This document shows, in pieces, positions 1 to 9,609 of a stretch of 64,000 nt of DNA (position 1 is its first letter; each line of letters starts with the position of its first letter). Under the pieces are notes generated by a model, which saw only the letters and a list, made by a program, of their open reading frames with translations, was not told the DNA's origin and ran no database searches. The stretch is taken from NCBI RefSeq assembly GCF_003473485.1, contig NC_053048.1:29756755-29820754 (forward strand). Direction: 5' to 3'. Made by a program: the position numbers and the translations under genes. The stretch comes from Medicago truncatula. Its lineage: Eukaryota > Streptophyta > Magnoliopsida > Fabales > Fabaceae.

Positions 1-189
1 TCGCATTTCAGTCCAAAAGTTTCTAAAAATTGCATTTCAGTCCAAAAGTTTCTAAAAATTGCATTTCAATCCTTTTATTATCATTTTTTTGCAGGGGCGC
101 CCCAAAGGGCATTTTGGTCCAATTTTTCGCACAAATTTTAGTCCAGTCCAGATGTCACTTTTTTATTGGTTCAGGTACACATGGCAGCA

Positions 190-198
190 TATAAAAGG
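190..198 (+). promoter_or_regulatory. Candidate sense TATA box in the 5' LTR
   Basis: TATAAAAGG lies at 190-198 and, identically, at 15062-15070 in the 3' LTR. It would place transcription start about 30 bp downstream, making U3 about 840 bp and R-U5 about 2.4 kb. The start site is inferred from spacing only. Confidence 0.6.
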
Positions 199-1055
199 GG
201 AACAGTGTCAGATTTTTTAGGAGGATCCATTCATCATATGCCACATCACAAACAGATTTCTCATTTTCTCTCTCTATTCTGTTAGATCAGAAAACAGAAA
301 ATCACCAAGAACACAGAAAAATCCCAAACCCTAACACACAGATTCATCACAAATTCACCAGAATTCAACAAAGATTTCTCAGATTTCTCTGCAGTTCTCA
401 GTGATTCGTCCTTGAATCGTCATCATCGAACCGTTCCTTTCGCAATTCCAGTGCGAATCCATCGCTGTTAGCAACGGACTCAAGCACGATCACGAAAAAC
501 GCGAATCGGAGAAGAAGAGGAAAAACGCGCAACAACGCAAGCAACAGAAGCCAGTGCGAAACAACGCAAGCAACGGAAGCCAACGCGCAACAACGCAAGC
601 AACAGAAGCAAGCACGAACGTGTCGTGAGCAAGGAGAAGAAGAAAGCAGTGGATTCGAACGCAACAAGCCAAGCCAAAACCAAGAATCACGTTCGTGAGC
701 CAAAAGCAACAAAGAGGTAATCCTCTTCACTCCTTTCTCTCTTTCCTTTTCCGTTTTTGTTCCAAAGTTTCATCGAAGTTCAAACTCAGATCTACTCCGA
801 TTCAAACTTTTTTTAAAAAATCTAAGCTCGGATTCGAGTAACACATAAAAAAGGATGTTTAAAAACGTAAAAAAAATGTGAATCGGAGCAGTTTCAAACT
901 CCGGCGCGGAGGCGCCACCGCCGTCCGCCGCGCCGGAAAAGCCATGCCAACCGGAGAAGATGACCGGAATCTTAGAGAGAAGTGAGAGCTTCTCTCACTA
1001 GAGGGGAGAAGAGAGAGAAGGAAAAGAAAAAATGAAAAAAACCGGACTGGACGCA

Positions 1056-1179
1056 TTTATATAGAGCTTTGAACCGGTCCGGTTTATTTCCGGTTTTTTC
1101 CTTTCTTTCTCAGCCTCTAGATCAATCTAACGTCTCCTGTGCAATCTGAGTTTTGTGAATTGGGCCTTTGGTTTGGGCT
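1056..1179 (-). promoter_or_regulatory. Candidate antisense promoter in the LTR
   Basis: On the minus strand two AGCCCA/GGCCCA motifs (TGGGCC at 1161-1166 and TGGGCT at 1174-1179 on the plus strand) are followed about 100 bp downstream by TATATAAA (plus 1056-1063). TGGGCY 'site II' motifs are typical of plant gene promoters. A pyrimidine-rich leader and an ATG in GC-rich sequence follow. The same arrangement sits at +14881 in the 3' LTR. Function is inferred. Confidence 0.35.
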
Positions 1180-2653
1180 TTGATCTTTTACGTTTTTGTT
1201 TGTTTTCCTGCTATTTGCACCATATTTCTTTGCTGTTTGAACCCCTGCATGCTTAAAATTTTCTCCAAAAAATCTCCAAAAATTATCACATGTTTCTTGA
1301 TATTTTCTTAGTGTTTTTATGACATTTTTGAACATTAAGGATCTATGAAATTTTTGTATAATTAATTCATAGCATTTTAATTCTCTTTGAATTATTTGTT
1401 ATGGATTCTTCTTCACACATTTGTCCTTGATGTGAGAATATGTGATAAAAGCTACTTGATGTGTTAATATGAGAGATTTGTGCCTATAATTTCATGTTGA
1501 TTTGCTGTTTTGATTTGGTTCATGAGTGCTTGATTTTATGAACAATATATGCATATTTTGAAAGATATAAAATGCCAAGTTTATTCTAGAAAATATGGCA
1601 TGAAACCATGCTTGCATGTTTCCAATAATTCCATGCTATAACTTGAGATAAAGAAAACTCTTTCCAAACTTGTTAAAGCATGAGAATTAGAGGCCAAGAA
1701 TGCATTAGGTTTCATACCTAAGTTTTTAGGGTTTAATGTCATTTTGTTAACTTTTTGTGCTATCTTGCATGCTTTTATTTCTTAGTACTTGTTATGTTTT
1801 TTTTACTAACAAGTTTATTTTGGTACTTCATACATATCATTTAGCATTCCATTTCCATTCTTTTACATAGTTTAATTTTCTTTGCATTCTTTTTTTACTT
1901 TCATTCGGAATTGTGATATTTAGGTAGGTGTTATCTTTTATATTTCATGCAAAGACCGTAGAATGTATCTAGGACAATGTAAAAGGGACTATGGACTCTA
2001 TTGATGTACACCGACACGAGCACCGACACTCACACACGGTGTATGACATTCGTTTAGATGTATGATTAGGGAACGCGAGTACTTAGAAAATATTTTTTTT
2101 TCATAAAGCAAACCAAGTTCCATAATTCTAGCTTTTTTTTAAAAATGAACTTTGGAGTCAACACTCCTTTGATGTTTCCTTTTACTTTCTTAAGAAAATT
2201 CTAAATGAACCTTAAGTGACTTAGACTATTTTATTAAGTAAAATTGGGCAAACTTCACATTTTTACTTCTCAAGCCTTTAAGGCCTCCTTTCTCTTCTTC
2301 AAAAAATCATTTTCAAACTTTAAAAATCAAATAGCAACACATTAAAATTTTCTTCAAATCAACTAAAAGATAAAAAGTCTTACAACTTCTCTCCCCTCAT
2401 TCTTAACTAAATAAATCTCCCATTTTCAAAAGTAAGTAAAAAATAAGCGTAGAAATCAACTTAGGAAAACGGCTCCTATAGAGGACTATAGTTACTCCGG
2501 GTGCCTAACACCTTCCCGTAGTAAAACCGACCCCCGAACTTAGAATCTAAGGGTTTTTTCTCAATTTTTCCCTTCCCAAGAAAAAAGAGAGATATCAACG
2601 GTCGAAAGGTACAAGTCCAATTAATGGCTTGGCACCCAAAAACCATGATAACA

Positions 2654-3362
2654 GAAATGGCGACTTCACTGGGGATTCTTTTTAGCGGGTCGCGCCTAGT
2701 TTTCCTTAGTTTATATTTACGCTTTATTTTATTGCTTACATATGTGAATATTTGTTTACTTTCATTCAACGTGTGGGGTGAGAATATCAAAAGTCCTAAC
2801 CCGGGCTGAGTGAACTTATGTTTAGGTAGAGATATAATCGACAATTCGATCCGGGGGTTGCCTCGTGTATTGGATTATGCGATCAATCTCACATAGCTGA
2901 GGCATTTTGAAGGTGATATTGTCGGCGTGTGTTGTCATGCTTAGGCACTTCACTTTCAATTGTTCGACGAAGCTATGAACCGTAGTTACCAAACCCATCC
3001 TAGCCTTTTTAGGACGTAGTGCGGTGGCTAAATTGAGTGTTGTCTCAAACTTTAGTCGTCACGCGATACTACACTCAAACTAGACCTTCTCACAAATAAT
3101 CATGGAACGGGTGTCGTCCTGTACTACCATGATATATGTGAGAGAGGTTGCAGTTTGGGAACTGTGTTAGAACCTTGGTTACCACTATCTAAAGCCTTAG
3201 TTCACCGGACGCCGTGTCCATCCGTGGCCCCGTTACTTTGAACCTCAACCCACATTGTAACTAAACAACGCAATCATGCATACATGCATTCATGCATAAA
3301 CATTTTTCATGCATTCATCGAAGGGTTTAAACAAATGAGAATTTTTGTAAATAATCACAGGT
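2654..3362 (+). other. Ogre leader between LTR and ORF1
   Basis: About 700 bp of non-coding leader after the primer binding site. No convincing protein is visible. It ends with a run of ATGCAT-type motifs (3274-3318) just before the ORF1 start. Similar clusters occur before gag and in the 3' region. Confidence 0.7.
2658..2675 (+). other. Primer binding site (minus-strand priming)
   Basis: TGGCGACTTCACTGGGGA starts with TGG, four bases after the LTR end. That is the expected form of a site pairing with a tRNA 3' end in CCA. I have not identified the priming tRNA. Confidence 0.8.
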
Positions 3363-4793
3363 ATGAAGAAGACTAAGTGCTACAAGTTCAAGGAAGTGGA
3401 TCTGGTTGGTTTGAGAGAGTTGGCACTCAAGGTCAAGAGTCAAACAGGGTTCCGACTCCGATATGGGGGATTGCTTACTTTGCTCCGAACCGATGTGGAC
3501 GAGAAGCTAGTGCACACTCTAGTGCAATTTTATGATCCGAGCTTCCGTTGCTTCACTTTCCCGGACTTCCAGTTGGTTCCTACTCTCGAGGCTTACTCCA
3601 ATCTAGTGGGTTTACCTATAGCCGAAAAGACGCCTTTCACCGGTCCCGGGACTTCTCTTACTCCTCTGGTTATTGCTAAGGATCTCTACCTCAAGACTTC
3701 CGACGTCTCCAACCATCTTATTACCAAGTCTCACATCCGGGGGTTCACTTCAAAGTATCTTCTTGATCAGGCTAATCTCGGTACTACTCGTCAGGATACA
3801 CTCGAGGCTATTCTTGCTTTGCTTATCTACGGGCTCATCCTCTTTCCGAACCTCGACAACTTCGTGGACATGAATGCTATCGAGATCTTTCATTCCAAGA
3901 ACCCGGTTCCTACTTTGCTAGCGGATACCTACCATGCCATTCATGACAGGACTCTCAAGGGCCGTGGGTATATTCTTTGCTGCACATCTCTTTTGTATAG
4001 GTGGTTTATTTCGCACCTTCCGAGTTCCTTCCATGATAACTCGGAAAATTGGTCCTACTCTCAGCGGATTATGGCTCTCACTCCTAATGAGGTCGTCTGG
4101 CTCACTCCGGCCGCTCAAGTAAAGGAAATCATCATGGGTTGCGGAGACTTTCTCAATGTACCTCTTCTTGGTACCCGTGGAGGAATCAACTACAACCCCG
4201 AGCTTGCTATGAGACAGTTCGGTTTCCCTATGAAATCGAAGCCCATCAATCTTGCCACATCTCCAGAGTTCTTCTTCTACATGAATGCTCCCACCGGACA
4301 AAGGAAAGCTTTCATAGACGCTTGGTCCAAGGTTCGAAGGAAGAGTGTGAAGCATCTAGGTGTGAGATCCGGTGTCGCTCATGAGGCCTATACTCAGTGG
4401 GTGATAGATCGAGCTGAGGAGATTGGTATGCCTTATCCAGCTATGAGATATGTGTCTTCATCTACCCCATCTATGCCTCTACCTTTGCTCCCCGCGACTC
4501 AGGATATGTATCAGGAGCATCTAGCTATGGAGAGTCGTGAGAAGCAAGTGTGGAAAGCTCGGTACAATCAAGCTGAGAATCTAATCATGACTTTGGATGG
4601 TAGAGATGAGCAGAAGACTCATGAGAATCTGATGTTGAAGAAAGAACTAGCTAAAGCCCGGAGGGAGTTGGAAGAGAAAGACGAGCTGCTTATGAGGGAT
4701 TCCAAGAGAGCTCGAGGACGACGAGATTTCTTTGACAGATACTGTGATTCAGATTCCGAGTCCGATGATCTTCCGACTACTTCCTATGCTTGA
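3363..4793 (+). CDS. Ogre ORF1 protein (476 aa)
   Basis: This is the extra open frame that Ogre elements carry upstream of gag. Its role is not established. The protein starts at the first ATG after the leader. It has a globular N-terminal part with aromatic-rich segments (RCFTFPDFQLVPTLEAYSNL at about residues 53-72) and a hydrophobic stretch near residues 150-160 (AILALLIYGLILF). The Lys/Glu-rich C-terminal third looks like a coiled coil (about 385-450) and ends in an acidic Asp/Ser tail. It matches my recollection of the plant-mobile-domain-like/DUF7745 proteins of Ogre elements. The frame is intact over its full length. It is separated from gag by about 200 bp. Confidence 0.8.
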   Translation: MKKTKCYKFKEVDLVGLRELALKVKSQTGFRLRYGGLLTLLRTDVDEKLVHTLVQFYDPSFRCFTFPDFQLVPTLEAYSNLVGLPIAEKTPFTGPGTSLTPLVIAKDLYLKTSDVSNHLITKSHIRGFTSKYLLDQANLGTTRQDTLEAILALLIYGLILFPNLDNFVDMNAIEIFHSKNPVPTLLADTYHAIHDRTLKGRGYILCCTSLLYRWFISHLPSSFHDNSENWSYSQRIMALTPNEVVWLTPAAQVKEIIMGCGDFLNVPLLGTRGGINYNPELAMRQFGFPMKSKPINLATSPEFFFYMNAPTGQRKAFIDAWSKVRRKSVKHLGVRSGVAHEAYTQWVIDRAEEIGMPYPAMRYVSSSTPSMPLPLLPATQDMYQEHLAMESREKQVWKARYNQAENLIMTLDGRDEQKTHENLMLKKELAKARRELEEKDELLMRDSKRARGRRDFFDRYCDSDSESDDLPTTSYA

Positions 4794-4994
4794 GAGCTCT
4801 ATTTGTTTACCTTGTTGAAAATGTTGTGTAATTTTGTTTATTTGCAAGATTTCTAATTTGTTTTAAAATCCTTCGATGAAAAAATAAGTCTTTTGCATTC
4901 GCATTTGCATATCATGCATCATATGCATCATGCATTGGTCACAAAGGCTTCCAAGTGCTCACTATCTCCTGGTTCCTCTGCCGCAGTGTGAAAA
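4794..4994 (+). other. Spacer between ORF1 and gag with ATGCAT cluster
   Basis: A 200-bp spacer. An ATGCAT-rich run lies at 4894-4938, resembling the run before ORF1. No gene is visible. Confidence 0.6.
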
Positions 4995-6020
4995 GTGGCT
5001 CGTGCTCAGAGAGTTTACGAACCAGATAGAATTGATCGAACCAGAGAATACAGAAGAAAGAAAAGGGCTATGGAAGAAGAGAACGCTCAGCTTCGCACCG
5101 AGTTAGCCTCTCTAAAGGAGGAATTGGCTAAAGCTAATGACGTCATGACTGCTCTACTAGCTGCTCAAGAGCAATCAGCTACAGCTATCCCTACAACCAC
5201 AGCTGCACCAGTAACTACAAACGTGCTCCCTACCACTTCTGCAGACAACCGCTTTACTATGCCAGTGGGGTTTCCGTATGGGCTTCCACCGTTCTTCACT
5301 CCCGTTGCTACAGCAAGCACCTCGGGCACTGCTAACAATGTTCTGATCCCTGCAACAAATGCCGCCTCCATCATTGCTACTTTGCCACAAACAACAGTAG
5401 CTGTCACTGAGCCTCTGGTACACACTCTGCCTCAAGGTATTAACATCAACACACAGCACAGAAGCATCCCCGTAACCAAGACTATGGAAGAGATGATGGA
5501 GGAACTTGCTAAAGAACTCCGTCACGAGATCCAGGCCAATCGAGGGAATGCAGACTCTGTCAAAACTCAAGACCTTTGCTTAGTGTCAAAAGTGGATGTT
5601 CCTAAAAAGTTCAAGATTCCGGACTTCGACCGGTACAACGGGCTAACTTGTCCTCAAAATCACATCATCAAATACGTCCGGAAGATGGGCAATTACAAAG
5701 ACAATGATTCCCTTATGATCCACTGTTTTCAGGATAGTCTGATGGAGGATGCCGCAGAGTGGTATACTAGTTTGAGTAAGAATGACATCCATACCTTTGA
5801 TGAGTTAGCCACCGCTTTCAAGAGCCATTATGGGTTTAACACTCGACTGAGGCCAAATAGGGAGTTTCTCAGGTCCCTATCTCAGAAGAAGGAGGAAAGT
5901 TTCCGTGAATATGCGCAAAGGTGGAGAGGGGCGGCTGCCCGTATCACTCCTGCTTTAGATGAGGAAGAAATGACCCAGACATTCTTAAAGACCTTGAAGA
6001 AAGATTATGTTGAGAGGAAG
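4995..6020 (+). CDS. gag: Ogre gag, N-terminal part, frame broken at about 6020
   Basis: Gag is the structural protein that packages element RNA. The frame opens after a stop at 4989-4991. Its first usable start in this frame is GTG at 4995 (GTG GCT CGT); the first ATG is at about residue 26. An N-terminal coiled-coil-like Glu/Lys segment (about residues 20-60) is followed by a Ser/Thr/Pro/Ala-rich linker. The retrotransposon gag core follows at about 240-345, with EWYTSL, FKSHYGFNT and SFREYAQRW. After YVER (about 6017) the frame stops resembling gag. The homologous continuation resumes in another frame at GIIVFEKAE (from 6032). A short deletion that removed part of the coding sequence is the simplest reading. 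The open frame itself runs on to 6308 as nonsense peptide. Confidence 0.8.
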
Positions 6021-8256
6021 CAGTCAGGGATGGAATCATTGTGTTTGAGAAAGCTGAATCTTCTACGAGTGTATCGAAAAGGTACGGTAATGGACACCAC
6101 AAGAAGAAAGAAACGGAAGTGGGGATGGTGTCAGCTGGAGCCGGTCAATCAATGGCTACTGTTGCTCCTATCAATGCAGCTCAAATGCCTCCGTCATACC
6201 CATATATGCCGTATTCTCAGCATCCGTTCTTCCCACCGTTTTATCATCAGTACCCTTTGCCGCCGGGCCAGCCTCAAGTGCCCGTCAATGCGATTGCCCA
6301 ACAGATGAAACAGCAGATGCCGGTTCAACAACAACAACAAAATCAGCAAGCTAGGCCTACTTTCCCTCCGATACCGATGTTATATGCTGAGTTGCTTCCA
6401 ACTTTACTCCAGAGAGGGCATTGTACAACTAGACAGGGTAAGCCCCCACCTGATCCGTTGCCTCCAAGGTTCAGGTCTGATCTCAAATGCGACTTTCATC
6501 AAGGTGCCCTAGGTCATGATGTCGAGGGGTGTTATGCTTTGAAGTATATCGTGAAGAAGCTCATCGATCAAGGGAAGCTGACTTTTGAGAATAATGTCCC
6601 ACACGTCCTCGACAATCCTCTTCCAAATCATGCCGCTGTGAATATGATCGAAGTGTGTGAAGAAGCTCCGAGACTTGATGTCCGCAACGTCGCAACTCCT
6701 CTGGTACCTCTACACATCAAGCTGTGCAAAGCTTCTCTGTTTAATCATGATCATGCCAAGTGTCTGGGATGTCTCCGTGATCCTTTGGGTTGTTATACTG
6801 TTCAAGAAGACATCCAAAGCTTGATGAATGATAATCTTCTGACTGTCAGTGATGTTTGCGTGATTGTGCCGGTTTTTCACGATCCGCCTGTCAAGAGTAC
6901 GCCTTTGAAGAAGAATGCTGAGCCTTTGGTGATAAGGTTGCCAGGACCAATTCCTTATGTTTCGGATAAGGCTGTTCCATACAAATACAATGCTACTATG
7001 ATAGAAAATGGAGTAGAGGTGCCTCTAGCCTCCTTTGCCACAGTAAGCAATATTGCCGAAGGGACTTCTGCAGCGCTAAGAAGCGGGAAAGTTCGTCCGC
7101 CGTTATTTCAGAAGAAGGTAGCTACACCGACCATTCCACCAGTTGAAGAAGCAACTCCAACCGTTGTCTCACCCATTGCTACAGATGTGAACCAGCCTGG
7201 CAAATCTATAGAGGATTCGAATTTAGATGAGATTCTGAGGATAATAAAGAGGAGCGACTACAAGATCGTTGATCAGTTGCTGCAGACTCCTTCGAAGATA
7301 TCTGTCTTGTCATTACTCTTAAGCTCTGAGGCTCACAGGAATACTTTGTTGAAAGTGCTGGAGCAGGCTTATGTTGACCACGAAGTCTCGGTAGATCGTT
7401 TCGGTGGCATAGTGGGAAATATTACTGCTTGTAACAACCTCTGGTTTAGTGAAGAAGAGTTGCCGGAAGTGGGAAAGGGTCACAATCTGGCTTTGCACAT
7501 CTCGGTGAATTGTAAATCAGACATGATATCAAATGTGTTGGTGGATACCGGTTCCTCTCTCAATGTAATGCCCAAGACAACTCTAGATCAGTTGAGCTAC
7601 CGTGGGACCCCTTTGAGAAGAAGTACTTTCTTGGTCAAAGCTTTTGACGGATCTCGAAAGAATGTGCTGGGAGAGATAGACTTGCCGATAACCATTGGCC
7701 CTGAGAATTTCTTGGTTACCTTCCAAGTGATGGACATTAATGCATCCTACAGTTGCCTGCTGGGAAGACCGTGGATACACGATGCAGGTGCGGTTACTTC
7801 CACCTTACATCAGAAGTTGAAATTTGTAAAGAATGGAAAACTCGTTACAATCCGTGGTGAAGAAGCATACTTAGTCAGCCAGTTGTCTTCTTTTTCTTGT
7901 ATTGAAGCAGGGTCTGCTGAAGGGACTGCTTTCCAAGGTTTGACCATTGAAGGTGCAGAGTCTAAGGAAGCTGGGGCTGCTATGGCTTCATTGAAGGATG
8001 CTCAGAGAGCCATCCAAGAAGGTCAGACTGCCGGCTGGGGCAAGATGATACAGCTCTGCGAGAACAAGCGTAAAGAAGGTCTCGGGTTCTCCCCGTCATC
8101 AAGGGTTTCCTCGGGAGTCTTCCACAGTGCAGGGTTTGTTAATGCTATCTCTGAAGAAGCCACTGGATCTGGTCTCAGGCCTGTATTTGTTACACCAGGA
8201 GGCATTGCGACAGATTGGGATGCCATTGACATTCCTTCAATCATGCATGTTTCTAA
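6021..8256 (+). CDS. Ogre gag C-terminus and aspartic protease
   Basis: This frame resumes gag at about 6032. A Pro/Gln-rich stretch follows, with Q runs near residue 100. Next is an unusual Cys/His motif, CDFHQGALGHDVEGC (C-x2-H-x5-H-x4-C), in the place of a zinc knuckle. The retropepsin active site LVDTGSS lies at about 7537-7557, and LLGRPWIHDAGA follows about 75 residues later, as expected for the protease fold. Near the end, GWGKM...GLGF resembles a G-patch-like motif known in related elements. The unspliced frame stops at 8258-8260. Splicing of the following intron reads through into RT. It is broken from the N-terminal gag by the frame change near 6020. Confidence 0.82.
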
Positions 8257-8539
8257 GTAATGTGTCTTGTTGCTTTAATGCTTTGTTTTCAAAATAACAA
8301 TCCTCTCGCTCTGCCCAAAGCGAGAGTGATATTTTCTGTAAGGGCATGTTTGTTTCGGCATTGCCGTTGATTAATAAAATTTTGTCGTTTCTTCCACGAC
8401 TACTTTTTTTTAGTGCTTTTTTTCCCTTGGAAACAATGGTAATGCCAGAAAAAACCAAAACGTCTGTATTTTCTTATTAATTTCAAAAATCTGCATGAAA
8501 AAAAAACTCTTTCTAAAATCATCCAATCATTATATGCAG
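8257..8539 (+). other. Ogre intron between protease and reverse transcriptase
   Basis: A 283-bp GT-AG intron, with donor GTAATG at 8257 and acceptor TATATGCAG ending at 8539. The upstream exon ends with two bases (AA) of a codon, and the downstream exon starts with G, completing AAG (Lys). Removal deletes the in-frame stop at 8258-8260 and joins protease to RT in frame. An intron at this place is a known Ogre property. The exact sites here are my inference from frame and consensus. It is T-rich and shows no coding potential. Confidence 0.85.
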
Positions 8540-9609
8540 GTTGAACCATAATAAACCCGTTGAACACAGTAATCCTACGGTTCCTCCAAGTTTTGATTTC
8601 CCTGTGTATGAAGCCGAAGATGAGGAAGGTGATGATATACCATATGAGATTACTCGGTTACTTGAGCAAGAAAAGAAAGCCATTCAGCCTCACCAGGAAG
8701 AGATTGAGCTTATCAACATAGGTACCGAGGAAAACAAGCGAGAAATCAAGATTGGTGCTACTCTAGAGGAAGGGGTTAAACAGAAGATCATCCAACTCCT
8801 CCGGGAATATCCGGATATTTTTGCATGGTCCTATGAAGATATGCCAGGTCTAGACCCTATGATCGTGGAGCATCGGATCCCTACCAAGCCTGAATGTCCT
8901 CCCGTCAGGCAGAAATTGAGAAGGACTCATCCTGATATGGCTCTCAAAATCAAGAATGAAGTTCAAAAGCAGATTGATGCGGGTTTCCTCATGACAGTTG
9001 AGTATCCCGAATGGGTTGCCAATATTGTGCCTGTGCCAAAGAAGGATGGTAAAGTTCGGATGTGTGTTGACTTCAGAGACCTGAACAAAGCCAGCCCAAA
9101 AGACAACTTTCCATTACCTCATATCGATGTGCTTGTTGATAATACTGCTCAATCTAAGGTGTTCTCCTTCATGGACGGTTTTTCCGGTTATAATCAGATC
9201 AAGATGTCTCCTGAAGATAGAGAAAAGACATCTTTTATCACTCCATGGGGTACTTTCTGCTACAAAGTGATGCCATTCGGTCTAATTAATGCTGGTGCTA
9301 CCTACCAAAGGGGAATGACTACTTTGTTTCATGACATGATTCACAAAGAAGTTGAGGTATATGTGGATGACATGATTGTGAAGTCAGCAGATGAAGAGCA
9401 GCATGTTGAATATTTAACAAAGATGTTTGAAAGGTTAAGAAAATACAAGCTGCGATTGAATCCCAACAAATGTACATTCGGTGTCAGGTCCGGAAAGTTA
9501 TTAGGCTTCATTGTCAGCCAAAAGGGCATTGAAGTCGATCCTGATAAAGTCCGGGCCATCCGAGAAATGCCGGCTCCACAGACAGAGAAGCAAGTCAGAG
9601 GTTTCTTGG
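8540..9609 (+). CDS. Ogre reverse transcriptase domain
   Basis: RNA-dependent DNA polymerase copying element RNA into cDNA. Motifs in order: an EWVANIVPVPKKDGKVRMCV region, DFRDLNKASPKDNFPLP, FSFMDGFSGYNQIKM (first catalytic Asp), PFGLINAGATYQR, YVDDMIVKS (catalytic YVDD, about 9358-9387) and LGFIVSQKGIEV. It has no ATG start and is expected to be made only from spliced RNA as part of the gag-pro-RT frame. At 9606-9611 one base appears to be missing, so this frame hits a stop at 9615-9617 while RNase H continues one frame over. Confidence 0.88.

Larger units (their letters stand above)
1..2653 (+). repeat. 5' LTR of the Ogre-like element, partial
   Basis: Bases 1-2653 match 14873-17533 almost base for base. 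The LTR ends at ATAACA (2648-2653), the complement of the TGTTAT start of the 3' LTR. About 624 bp of its left end are missing from the window. The differences I could see against the 3' LTR are a 9-bp copy-number difference in an AGATTTCTC-type repeat near 375, a G/A difference near 69, a change in a T tract near 2093, and a T/A difference near 2293. Confidence 0.95.

Noticed and set aside
398..730. Minus-strand 110-aa frame rich in Leu/Cys in the 5' LTR (and its twin in the 3' LTR)
   Set aside because: It is the complement of a short tandem repeat (CAACGCAAGCAACAGAAG type). All three minus frames are open there for the same reason, and the peptide is low complexity.
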